From Martinezella lusitana (GTDB taxonomy: Bacteria; Pseudomonadota; Alphaproteobacteria; Rhizobiales; Rhizobiaceae): 64,000 nucleotides of DNA. Shown here piece by piece: positions 55,363 through 63,563 of this stretch. The stretch is taken from NCBI RefSeq assembly GCF_016901135.1, contig NZ_JAFEVL010000042.1, positions 124,001-188,000 of the forward strand, in the 5' to 3' direction. Position 1 is the stretch's first letter. Each line of letters opens with the position of its first letter. The translations under genes and the position numbers were made by a program. Under the pieces are notes generated by a model, which was not told where the DNA came from, searched no databases, and saw only the letters and a list, made by a program, of their open reading frames with translations.

Positions 55363-58300
55363 ATGACAATTCATGACCCGAATGCCAAAGCGGTTGATGA
55401 CTCCGATCACGTCGCGAAATGCTCGCTATCGCCGACACAGTCGCGAATCTGGCTTCTATCGGAGACGGGCAACGAGGTCATTTATGGGCGGCAAATTCTT
55501 GCCATCGCCTTCCCTCCAATCGCTCTTGCGGTAGCGCGCGAGGGTCTCGCTGCGCTTTCGCGTCAACATCCGCTCATCACATCGGAATTCGAGGCTCGAG
55601 CCGGCGGCGCTGTGCAGCAGATCCTGAAGAATAGTCGTCATGTCGATGTCATCGAGGCGGATTTGGCTGCCGATGACCGTCTGGACGAGGCGCTTGCAGC
55701 AGCCGCCTCGGCGGAACGAGAGCGCTCCATAGATCTCGCCAGCGGCAATCCCGCCCGTTTCATTCTCCTGTCAAGGAACGAGCAAGCTGTCGGCGCAGTA
55801 TTTTCCCTCCACGCCGTCCTTGCCGACGCAGCAACGCTCGATCTGCTTGCTAAGGATTTCCTGCGTAATATCCGCAGCACCAATGTGTCGGTTGATGTTG
55901 CTGAAACCACGCTTCCGGACGCAGCATCCTGGCTGATCGGCAATAGCGTGCCGCGAAATCCAGCACCGGAACTTGTCGATTTCTGGTTCCAGCGCCTGAC
56001 CGCACAGGAGAATATCGCTTCACTCCCACCGCAGGCGGTCGCCGGAAGGGATATAGTCGATGAGGCATGGTTCGAGCATCTGGTGGAGGTGCCCGCCCCA
56101 GAACACCTTGCGCAAGCACAGCCGACCGCTGAAACGTCCCGTGACATTCTTGCCGCGCTGGGCATCGCCCTCCGTCGCCACACCGGATACAGCACCCAAA
56201 GGATCGGTTTGGTCACGCGGCCACAGACGCCGGTGATCGCCGCACGCAGCGAGGATGTGCTGATCCTCACCGCGGAACTGGATGGCGCCACGGGGCTTGA
56301 GGATGTCCGCAAGACATTCGTCGAGGAAATTGAAATCGTCGGCCGACAATCCCTGCCCTTTGAGGCTCTTGCCGATGCTTTGCTGCGGCGTGACGAATTC
56401 TTTGACACCACCGGCCTCGTCAAGACGCTTCTCGATGTACGGCCGCCGCTCCAGTTTATGGAATCGGGCACCGATGGGACCCCGATCCGCAGCCTCGTCG
56501 AGCCGCCGGCGCGCCGCGATGCCGAGCTGGTCGTCACCGTTTCACAAATTTCCAAGGATAGGCTCCGCATCGGCTTCGGCTTCGATCCGCAAAAGCATGA
56601 GTGCAAGCAGATCGCCCGTTTTGCGGACGATCTGGCTATTGCTCTTGCCCGGCTGGGCAGGGACCCCGGCCAGTCGATCAAGTGCATCCCATTCGTTTCG
56701 CCGGAAGAGCTGGACAGGCTGTCCGCGCCCTATCCCGACGCGCCCGAGCCGAATGACGGAGTGCCTATCCACGAGGTCATCTCCGCACAAGCCGGACGGC
56801 GGCCGCATGCCTTCGCCGTGGTGCAGGGGGAAAAATCGGTCACGCACGGCGAGCTCGAGGCAGCGGCCAATCGGCTGGCGCATCGCCTGATCTCCTTGGG
56901 GATCGGACCGGAGAAGCGCGTCGCCATCGCGCTCGAAAAGTCGATCGATGCGATCATCGCCATTCTTGCTGTGCTGAAATCAGGCGGCGCATTCACGCCG
57001 GTCGAGCCGGATCACCCCGAAGCGCGAAACCGCCACATCCTGACCGCTCCCGGCCTGTCGCTCGTCATCTCCCGCACGCGGCACATCGCCAATCTGCCGG
57101 GCGATATCGCCACGCCGTTCCTTAATCTCGACGCAACCGATCTCTCGTCGGAAAACAGCGAGGCGCCCGACACCGCCATTTCCCCACAGCAGCTTGCATA
57201 TGTGATTTACACGTCCGGCTCGACAGGCGTGCCGAAGGGGGTCGCGGTCGAACACGGTCCCCTGGCGCATCATTGCAAGGCGACCCTGCGCATCTACGAA
57301 ATGAGCGAGGTGTCCTGCGAATATCCGGTTCTGCCCTTCACCTCCGACGGCGGGCATGAGCGCTGGATGGTGCCGCTGATGGCGGGCGGCGGCGTGGTGC
57401 TGACGCAGGACAAGCTTGCCACGCCCGAAGATGCCTTCGCGATGATGAAGCGGCACGGCGTCAACAATGCCAGCCTTCCCACCAGCTACGTGCGCGGACT
57501 TGCCGAATATGCGGGTGAGAATAGCGACATACCGCGGCTGCGGCTCTATTCCTTCGGCGGCGAGGCGCTGCCGCAAGCGGTGTTCGAGATGATCACCGAG
57601 AACCTCAATGCGCAGATGCTGATCAATGGCTATGGGCCGACCGAAACGATCATGACGCCGATGATCTGGAAAATCCCGGCGGGAACCCGCTTCGAGGGGA
57701 CGGTCGCGCCGATCGGCCGCGGCGTGGGCGACCGGCGCATCTATGTGCTCGATGCCGACCTCGCGCCCGTTCCGGTCGGCGTGATCGGCGAGATCTATAT
57801 CGGCGGCAGCGGCCTTGCACGCGGCTATCTCGGCCAGCCGGAACTGACGGCGGACCGTTTCATTCCCGATCCCTTTTCGCAAGGCGGCAGACTCTATAAG
57901 TCCGGCGATCTCGGTCGTTGGCGCGGGGACGGCATCGTCGAATTCGCCGGCCGCATCGATCATCAGATCAAATTGCGTGGTTTCCGTATCGAGCCCGGCG
58001 AGATCGAGGCCGTGCTGCGGTCGGATCAGCGCGTCGCCGAAGCCGTCGTCCTGCTGCACAATGAGGGTGGGCGCAGCTCGCTCGTTGCCTATTTGGTTCC
58101 GCGCGAGGGCGAAAGCCTAAGCGTTACTGAACTGCGCCGCGCCGCCATGACCGCCCTGCCCGACTACATGGTCCCGCAAACCATCATGATCATTGACAGG
58201 CTGCCGTTGGGGCCGAACAGCAAGCTGGACCGCGCCGCCCTGCCCGCACCTCGCATCGAACGCGAACTGGTCGCACCGGCAAGCGAGAAGGAAAAGGCAA

Positions 58301-59364
58301 TCCTCGAAGCGTGGAAGGACATTCTCGACATCGGCGATATCGGCGTCACCGAGAATTTCTTTGATATCGGCGGACAATCGCTGGCCGCCGTGCGCATCGT
58401 CTCGCGCCTGAAGATGCGCCATCCCGAATGGCCGCTTTCGATTGCCGACATGTTCAATCATCCGACCATCCGCGATCTGGCGCTTGCCATCGAGGGAAGC
58501 CGTGACGAGACCGGTGTCGATGTCGTCTATCTCCGGCGAAATGGAGACCGGCCGGTTCTCTATTGCTTCCCCGGCCTCCTCGTCTCGACGCGCGAATACA
58601 TGCGTCTGGTTGACTATCTCGGCCCGGAACAGCCGGCGACAGGCTTCATCTGCTATTCGCTGACCGAGGCCAAGACGCTCAGCACCCGCGTCGAGGACAT
58701 CACGGCGCGCTATGCGGAAGCGGTGCGCAAAAAGGCCAAGGGTCGGCCCTGCGCCTTCCTCGGCTGGTCCTGGGGCGGGCTTCTTGCCTACGAAGCTGCC
58801 CGCCAGCTCGGTAATGACATCGACCTGCGCATGATCGGCATGGTCGATGTTTGCGACATGGACGAGGAATTCACCGTCGGCGTCATGCCGCGCTTTGAAG
58901 ACGGCATCAGGGACCGTACCCATGCCGCCGTGCAAACCTGGCTCGCGACGACGCCGATGCGCGAGGATTGGAAGAGGCTCTTTGCCGCGATGGATGGCGA
59001 GGTTTACGAGCAGTTCCTCCACCATATCGTCAAGCATAACGTCAAATTGCCGTCTGACGGTCCGGACATCGGCTCCGAGGAGCACACGTTCTGGATCCTG
59101 GTCGACAACGCGATGATCTTCCGAAACTACCGCCTCGCGCCTTCGGATTTCCGCATCCACGCCTTCGCGGCCGAGGATTCCCTGACGCGCGCGCTCAACG
59201 TCATCGACTGGCGCCGCTATTCGCCGAACGCCACGGCCTCCGAGATCGTCAATGGCACCAACCATCTGACGATCATCGGCAAGACGCCATTCCACCAGCG
59301 CTTCGCCCGACGGCTGGACCATGCCTTTGCGCCGACCATCCTGCCCACGGGCAAGAACAACTAA
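55363..59364 (+). CDS. Single-module siderophore NRPS (C-A-T-TE)
   Basis: 1333 residues from the ATG at 55363; a start at 55288 would add 25 residues of leader-like sequence. The C domain (about 20-440) opens with SLSPTQSRIWLLSETGN, but the HHxxxDG motif reads SLHAVLADA: the catalytic second His is Ala 151. The A domain (about 485-990) has YTSGSTGVPKG, GYGPTETIMTP, YKSGDLGRW and a final GPNSKLDR. The carrier domain has FFDIGGQSLAAVR with Ser 1006. The thioesterase has FLGWSWGGLLAYE with Ser 1136 and NGTNHLTII for the His. By eye the specificity-pocket residues are D-G-E-S-Y-F-G-M-T-K. Layout and context resemble VbsS of vicibactin. It probably activates an N-acyl-N-hydroxy amino acid, which the TE oligomerises or cyclises. 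Confidence 0.85.
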   Translation: MTIHDPNAKAVDDSDHVAKCSLSPTQSRIWLLSETGNEVIYGRQILAIAFPPIALAVAREGLAALSRQHPLITSEFEARAGGAVQQILKNSRHVDVIEADLAADDRLDEALAAAASAERERSIDLASGNPARFILLSRNEQAVGAVFSLHAVLADAATLDLLAKDFLRNIRSTNVSVDVAETTLPDAASWLIGNSVPRNPAPELVDFWFQRLTAQENIASLPPQAVAGRDIVDEAWFEHLVEVPAPEHLAQAQPTAETSRDILAALGIALRRHTGYSTQRIGLVTRPQTPVIAARSEDVLILTAELDGATGLEDVRKTFVEEIEIVGRQSLPFEALADALLRRDEFFDTTGLVKTLLDVRPPLQFMESGTDGTPIRSLVEPPARRDAELVVTVSQISKDRLRIGFGFDPQKHECKQIARFADDLAIALARLGRDPGQSIKCIPFVSPEELDRLSAPYPDAPEPNDGVPIHEVISAQAGRRPHAFAVVQGEKSVTHGELEAAANRLAHRLISLGIGPEKRVAIALEKSIDAIIAILAVLKSGGAFTPVEPDHPEARNRHILTAPGLSLVISRTRHIANLPGDIATPFLNLDATDLSSENSEAPDTAISPQQLAYVIYTSGSTGVPKGVAVEHGPLAHHCKATLRIYEMSEVSCEYPVLPFTSDGGHERWMVPLMAGGGVVLTQDKLATPEDAFAMMKRHGVNNASLPTSYVRGLAEYAGENSDIPRLRLYSFGGEALPQAVFEMITENLNAQMLINGYGPTETIMTPMIWKIPAGTRFEGTVAPIGRGVGDRRIYVLDADLAPVPVGVIGEIYIGGSGLARGYLGQPELTADRFIPDPFSQGGRLYKSGDLGRWRGDGIVEFAGRIDHQIKLRGFRIEPGEIEAVLRSDQRVAEAVVLLHNEGGRSSLVAYLVPREGESLSVTELRRAAMTALPDYMVPQTIMIIDRLPLGPNSKLDRAALPAPRIERELVAPASEKEKAILEAWKDILDIGDIGVTENFFDIGGQSLAAVRIVSRLKMRHPEWPLSIADMFNHPTIRDLALAIEGSRDETGVDVVYLRRNGDRPVLYCFPGLLVSTREYMRLVDYLGPEQPATGFICYSLTEAKTLSTRVEDITARYAEAVRKKAKGRPCAFLGWSWGGLLAYEAARQLGNDIDLRMIGMVDVCDMDEEFTVGVMPRFEDGIRDRTHAAVQTWLATTPMREDWKRLFAAMDGEVYEQFLHHIVKHNVKLPSDGPDIGSEEHTFWILVDNAMIFRNYRLAPSDFRIHAFAAEDSLTRALNVIDWRRYSPNATASEIVNGTNHLTIIGKTPFHQRFARRLDHAFAPTILPTGKNN

Positions 59365-59388
59365 TCGACATCTCTCTGGAGCTGCATC

Positions 59389-60708
59389 ATGACATCGCAC
59401 GTGCTCGACCTCGCCGGGGCCGGAATTGGTCCGTTCAACCTCAGCCTTGCCGCCCAGCTCGACTCCATACCGCAACTTTCGGTCCGCTTCTTCGAACGGC
59501 GTCAGGCCTTCGCCTGGCATCCGGGAATGATGCTGCCGGGCGCGGAAATGCAGACATCCATTCTCAAGGACCTGGTGACCGCCACCAACCCGACCAGCCC
59601 GTGGAGCTTTCTCTCCTATCTAGTTGCACATAAACGCTTTTACCAGTTTCTTAATGCGGAATATGAGGCCGTTCCCCGCAAGGAGTTCGCTGACTATCTC
59701 GCGTGGGTCGCACGCGGCCTGACCTCGCTTCGTTTCGGTGCAAGCATGCGAGAAGTCCATGCGAATGACGGTCTCTTCTCCATCGCCACTGATGACGGCC
59801 CGGTTTGCGCCCGCAATCTTTCCGTCGGCGTCGGCAAGATCCCGGCACGCCCGATCTGGGCCGAGCAACTGCCAAAGTCGATGACCTTTCACAGCAGCGA
59901 AGCCGCCATGCGCCTCAGCGACGTCAAAGCCCCGCGCGTTGCCGTCATCGGCGGCGGCCAGAGCGGCGCGGAGATCGTCGACGCCCTCTTGGATCTGAAC
60001 GCCGTCTCGTCGGTCCACTGGATCAGCCGCCGGCCGAATTTCGAGCCGCTTGATGCAACCCCCTTCACCAACGAACTCTTCACGCCGAGCTACATGGAGC
60101 GCTTCCATGGGCTTCCCGAGGAGCTGCGGCTCACCCACACACGCCGACAGGTGCTTGCGAGCGACGGCGTCTCCGCCTCGACCCTGAAAAAGCTCTATCG
60201 GCGACTCTATGAGAGGAAACTCGAAGCGGCCGGCGGCACCAGTCACGGCATATCCTTGCGCCCCTTCCGCGATGTCATCGCGGCCGAATACGACGGCCCC
60301 GAGATAGCGCTCACCATGCGCAATGGCTTCGACAACAGCGTCGAGACGCTGGCCGTCGACATGATCGTGCTTGCCACCGGCTATCGCTTCGTCCTTCCCG
60401 AATTCCTGCATTCGCTTGAGAACCGCATCGAGTTGAACTCCATCGGCGAGCCGGTGCTGGAAAGCGATTTCTCGCTCGCATGGGACGGCCCGCGCGAAAA
60501 TCGCATCTTCGTCCTCAATGCCGGACGCCACAGCCACGGGATTGCGGAACCGCAGCTCAGCCTTGCCGCATGGCGCAGCGCCGTCATCGCCAATTCACTG
60601 CTTGGCCGCGAGCATTTCGATCTCGGTCAACTCGATCCCATCGTCCAATGGGAAACCCAGGGGCATTCATCCGAGCTCTCCTCGCATCTGGGGCAGGCTG
60701 CGGAATAA
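59389..60708 (+). CDS. L-lysine N6-hydroxylase / ornithine N5-oxygenase family (IucD-like)
   Basis: 439 residues, GGAG eight bases before the ATG. FAD site DLAGAGIGPFNLSLAAQ; AFAWHPGMMLPGAEMQTSIL and KDLVTATNPTSPWSF match the lysine hydroxylase IucD (WHPGM..MQT) better than the ornithine type PvdA (WHG..LQISFLKDL). The NADPH site is VAVIGGGQSGAEIVDALL, and LATGYRFVLPEF and RHSHGIAEPQLSLAAW complete the family pattern. It hydroxylates the side-chain amine of a free amino acid, the committed step to a hydroxamate. It is 24 bases after the NRPS gene. Lysine as substrate is inferred. Confidence 0.88.
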   Translation: MTSHVLDLAGAGIGPFNLSLAAQLDSIPQLSVRFFERRQAFAWHPGMMLPGAEMQTSILKDLVTATNPTSPWSFLSYLVAHKRFYQFLNAEYEAVPRKEFADYLAWVARGLTSLRFGASMREVHANDGLFSIATDDGPVCARNLSVGVGKIPARPIWAEQLPKSMTFHSSEAAMRLSDVKAPRVAVIGGGQSGAEIVDALLDLNAVSSVHWISRRPNFEPLDATPFTNELFTPSYMERFHGLPEELRLTHTRRQVLASDGVSASTLKKLYRRLYERKLEAAGGTSHGISLRPFRDVIAAEYDGPEIALTMRNGFDNSVETLAVDMIVLATGYRFVLPEFLHSLENRIELNSIGEPVLESDFSLAWDGPRENRIFVLNAGRHSHGIAEPQLSLAAWRSAVIANSLLGREHFDLGQLDPIVQWETQGHSSELSSHLGQAAE

Positions 60709-60709
60709 G

Positions 60710-61453
60710 ATGCCCGCCTTGCCAAAGGGAGAAGAGATCGCGCAGATCGAGCTTCACAGCCTGTATCTGCGCGACGGGCTTGATGTCTCCACCGCTCTAT
60801 TGAGCGACGCGGAAAAAGCGCGCGTCGCTGCATTTCGGTCACGCGACGCTGCGCGCTTGTTCATCGCCGGACGCCTTCTCTGCCGCGGCATTATTGGCAG
60901 GATGGTCGGCTGCGCACCGCAGGCACTCACCATCTCGCTTACGCCATATGGCAGGCCATATCTGCCCGATCATGCCGATATCGACTTCAATCTTTCCCAT
61001 ACGACAGACAGGGTTGCCCTCGCGGTCTGTCGCGGCGGTCGCGTCGGCATCGACATCGAACAGCCGGGCAGGCTTTCCGAAACGGAGGCGCTCGAAGTCA
61101 TGCCGTTGATTCTCTGCGAGCGGGAACTCGACGACATCCAGCGACAGCCGCCGGAGCAACAACACAAGACATTTCTCTCATATTGGGTTCGAAAAGAGGC
61201 TGCATTGAAGTGCCGTGGCCGCGGCTTCCTTGATGACCCGAGGGACATCGCGCTCGAGCCGGCGGATACAACCGAAAATATGTCAAATCGGCCATTCCAT
61301 GAAGCTAATTTCATCCGCTTCGGCTCTTGCCATAGCGAAAATGCACCTAACTTCCTATGGGCTGTCGCGGCCTCGCAAATGCTACCCGAACCGGTCTGGC
61401 AACAGCATCAAGACATTGGAAGCCTCATCCATGATTCTTTAAAATTAAAATAA
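60710..61453 (+). CDS. 4'-phosphopantetheinyl transferase (Sfp/EntD type)
   Basis: 247 residues from the ATG at 60710, directly after the hydroxylase stop; the longer frame overlaps that gene. The family core is DIDFNLSHTTDRVALAVC, then GRVGIDIEQPGRLSE with metal ligands, and FLSYWVRKEAALKCRGRGF, the WxxKEAxxK motif. It installs the phosphopantetheine arm on the carrier domain of the neighbouring NRPS, as VbsP does for vicibactin. Confidence 0.85.
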   Translation: MPALPKGEEIAQIELHSLYLRDGLDVSTALLSDAEKARVAAFRSRDAARLFIAGRLLCRGIIGRMVGCAPQALTISLTPYGRPYLPDHADIDFNLSHTTDRVALAVCRGGRVGIDIEQPGRLSETEALEVMPLILCERELDDIQRQPPEQQHKTFLSYWVRKEAALKCRGRGFLDDPRDIALEPADTTENMSNRPFHEANFIRFGSCHSENAPNFLWAVAASQMLPEPVWQQHQDIGSLIHDSLKLK

Positions 61454-61510
61454 AATCATATCACTAACCGGCGCAACGAAAGATGTTTCCCAGCCTTTAG
61501 ATTTTATCTT

Positions 61511-61523
61511 GACTATCATTATC
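61511..61523. promoter_or_regulatory. Fur-box-like element upstream of the ECF sigma gene
   Basis: The reverse complement of 61511-61523 reads GATAATGATAGTC, 12 of 13 to the first part of the E. coli Fur consensus, about 70 bases before the sigma factor start. Rhizobia often use RirA or Irr instead, so the binding protein is uncertain. Confidence 0.4.
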
Positions 61524-61594
61524 ATGTTTTATACGGTGCGCTGAAAAAGAGGGGCACACCGAAATGCAACTTTGGATTTCAGCGAGAGCCCGAC

Positions 61595-62185
61595 ATGATT
61601 GCCAACACTTCGCAGTCGACTTCCAATGAGCAACTTCAAACAGCCCTTCATGCCTATCCCAAGCTTCTCTCCATCGCGCGCCGGATCACCGGTAGCATGA
61701 CGTTGGCCGAGGATGTCGTGCAGGAGGTGCTCCTGCAATTGGTCTCCAAACCGCTCAAGCAGGACATAGCGGCACCGGCCCCCTATGTGATGCGCATGGT
61801 ACGCAATCTGGCGACAGACCACATGCGACGGTTGCGATATGAGAGAGGCCTGTTCGTCGAGGAAGAGGTCGGCGGCAACACGTCGGCCTACGGAAGCCCC
61901 GAAGAGCATCTGCACGAGGCCGAGGCATACAAAGCCTTCCGTTGCACAGTCGAGGCCATGCCTGCGAGGACACGCAAGTTTTACGAGGAGCATTATTTCA
62001 AGGATGTTCCGCAAAACATCATCGCCAAGGAGGCCGGCGTCTCATGCGCCCTCGTTTGCGGCCTGTTGAGAGAGGCGCATTCACGCTGCCTCGCTGCAAT
62101 ATCGCTCGAGGCCGATCAGGATTTTGCCGCGCCTCGCGATCACAGGCGGACCAGAACACCACGCTCCCCGGAGATGCGAGCCTGA
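61595..62185 (+). CDS. ECF sigma factor (FecI/RpoI-like)
   Basis: 196 residues. Region 2 reads YPKLLSIARRITGSMTLAED, VVQEVLLQLV, then YVMRMVRNLATDHMRRLRYE; region 4 is AMPARTRKFYEEHYFKDVPQ and NIIAKEAGVSCALVCGLLRE. It matches iron-starvation sigma factors such as FecI, PvdS and RpoI of R. leguminosarum, which drives vicibactin genes. No FecR-type anti-sigma is adjacent, as for RpoI. It presumably switches on the flanking synthesis and uptake genes. Confidence 0.85.
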   Translation: MIANTSQSTSNEQLQTALHAYPKLLSIARRITGSMTLAEDVVQEVLLQLVSKPLKQDIAAPAPYVMRMVRNLATDHMRRLRYERGLFVEEEVGGNTSAYGSPEEHLHEAEAYKAFRCTVEAMPARTRKFYEEHYFKDVPQNIIAKEAGVSCALVCGLLREAHSRCLAAISLEADQDFAAPRDHRRTRTPRSPEMRA

Positions 62186-62229
62186 CACGGGAGCGCCGAA
62201 TGACGCTGCCAGCCGGGAAGGAAGAACAG

Positions 62230-62703
62230 ATGCAGGAAGCTATCGAAATAACCGAATCCAAGGGCGATATCTGCCGTGCCATCATGTCGGAGCTGACGGA
62301 CTGGTTCACGGAACCGGAGGTCATCGAGGCATGTGCGGAAGCCGTCGAAACCTTGCCGATGTTTGGCTGTCTCGACGAAGGCTCCGTCGCCGGCTTCGTT
62401 GCGATACAGGCTCATCCTCCCGCCGCTATGGAAATCCTGGTCATCGCCACCCGGCGGCAGCACCATGGCAGCGGCGTAGGCAAGCGGCTGCTTGCCGCCG
62501 CTGAGCAATTCGCCCGGTCCGCTGGTTGCAAGCTGCTGACGGTGAAGACGCTTGCGCCGCGCGGCAAGGACGAGCCGCAATATGATGCGACGCGCGCCTT
62601 CTATGACAGGAACGGCTTCATCCGTGCCGAAGTGTTCCCAACCCTCTGGCACGAGGACCACCCGTGCCTTTTCTTCGTCAAGCCGCTAGCGGCCGCCAAT
62701 TGA
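62230..62703 (+). CDS. GNAT family N-acetyltransferase
   Basis: 157 residues from the ATG at 62230, with AAGGAAG at good spacing; the ATG at 62200 with GGGAG is possible. The acetyl-CoA loop is EILVIATRRQHHGSGVGKRL, then LLAAAEQFARSAGCKLLTVK and DATRAFYDRNGFIRAEVFP. It lies between the sigma factor and the importer ATPase. It could N-acetylate the siderophore (as VbsC does in vicibactin) or detoxify it; the role is not proven. Confidence 0.75.
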   Translation: MQEAIEITESKGDICRAIMSELTDWFTEPEVIEACAEAVETLPMFGCLDEGSVAGFVAIQAHPPAAMEILVIATRRQHHGSGVGKRLLAAAEQFARSAGCKLLTVKTLAPRGKDEPQYDATRAFYDRNGFIRAEVFPTLWHEDHPCLFFVKPLAAAN

Positions 62704-62750
62704 AGGCGATCAGGATATCACGAAGCCATGATGCTTCAGCAGGAACGACC

Positions 62751-63563
62751 ATGAAACACGAAACCATCCCACAAGCCGGCCAGCATCCGGTATCCGTCTT
62801 CACGACAGAGGGCCTCCGCTTCGACGTCGATGGCAAGACCATTCTTCATCCGCTGGATCTCGCCTTCAATGCCGGCGAGATCTCAGGGCTGATCGGCCAT
62901 AACGGCTCCGGCAAATCGACCCTGATCAAATTGCTGGCACGCCAGATCCAGCCGACAGGCGGACGGATCCTGTTCGATGGCGTCTCCGCCGCCTCCTACG
63001 ACATGCGCGCCTTTGCCCGCGCTGTCGCCTATCTGCCGCAGGATACCACATCGGCCGCCGGCATGACCGTCGAGGAACTCGTCGCCTGCGGGCGCTATCC
63101 CTGGCATGGAGCTCTGGGCCGCTTCACCGATCTTGACCGGGAGAAGGTCGAGACCGCGATGGTGCTGACGCATGTCGATACATTGAAGGGTCGGATGGTG
63201 GACACGCTTTCGGGCGGCGAGCGCCAGCGCGTCTGGATCGCCATGCTGGTCGCGCAGGACAGTCGCTGTCTCCTCCTCGACGAGCCGACCTCGGCACTCG
63301 ACATTGCGCACCAGATGGAGATCCTCGGGCTGGTGCGAGAGCTCTGCCGCACGAAGGGCCTGAGCGTCATCCTCGTGCTGCACGACATCAATGTCGCCGC
63401 GCATTTCTGCGATCACCTGCATGCGCTGAAACAAGGGCGCCTGATTGCCGCCGGCCCCTCGCCCAGCCTGATGAAAGCCGAAACGCTGCATACGATCTAC
63501 GGCACGAATATGGGCGTGACGGCTCATCCGGTGCACGGAACGCCGCTCGCCTATGTCATCTGA
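62751..63563 (+). CDS. Ferric-siderophore ABC importer, ATP-binding protein (FhuC/FepC type)
   Basis: 270 residues from the ATG at 62751 (AGGAACG upstream). Walker A is GLIGHNGSGKSTLIKLLARQ; VAYLPQDTTSAAGMTVEELV matches the FhuC Q-loop region; the signature is DTLSGGERQRVWIAMLVAQD and Walker B is LLLDEPTSALDIAHQMEIL. It powers uptake of iron-hydroxamates through the inner membrane. Its 3' end overlaps the start of the binding-protein gene by 11 bases. Confidence 0.88.
   Translation: MKHETIPQAGQHPVSVFTTEGLRFDVDGKTILHPLDLAFNAGEISGLIGHNGSGKSTLIKLLARQIQPTGGRILFDGVSAASYDMRAFARAVAYLPQDTTSAAGMTVEELVACGRYPWHGALGRFTDLDREKVETAMVLTHVDTLKGRMVDTLSGGERQRVWIAMLVAQDSRCLLLDEPTSALDIAHQMEILGLVRELCRTKGLSVILVLHDINVAAHFCDHLHALKQGRLIAAGPSPSLMKAETLHTIYGTNMGVTAHPVHGTPLAYVI

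Noticed and set aside
56980..58059. 359-codon frame opposite the NRPS adenylation domain
   Set aside because: Antisense shadow without family features.
58117..59520. 467-codon frame opposite the NRPS carrier/thioesterase region
   Set aside because: Antisense shadow; the sense frame carries GGQSL and GWSWGG motifs.
53881..62185. Calling the cluster vicibactin (vbs) outright
   Set aside because: No epimerase VbsL or VbsD-like gene is seen, the hydroxylase looks IucD-like, and lysA plus a transsulfuration-family enzyme are extra.
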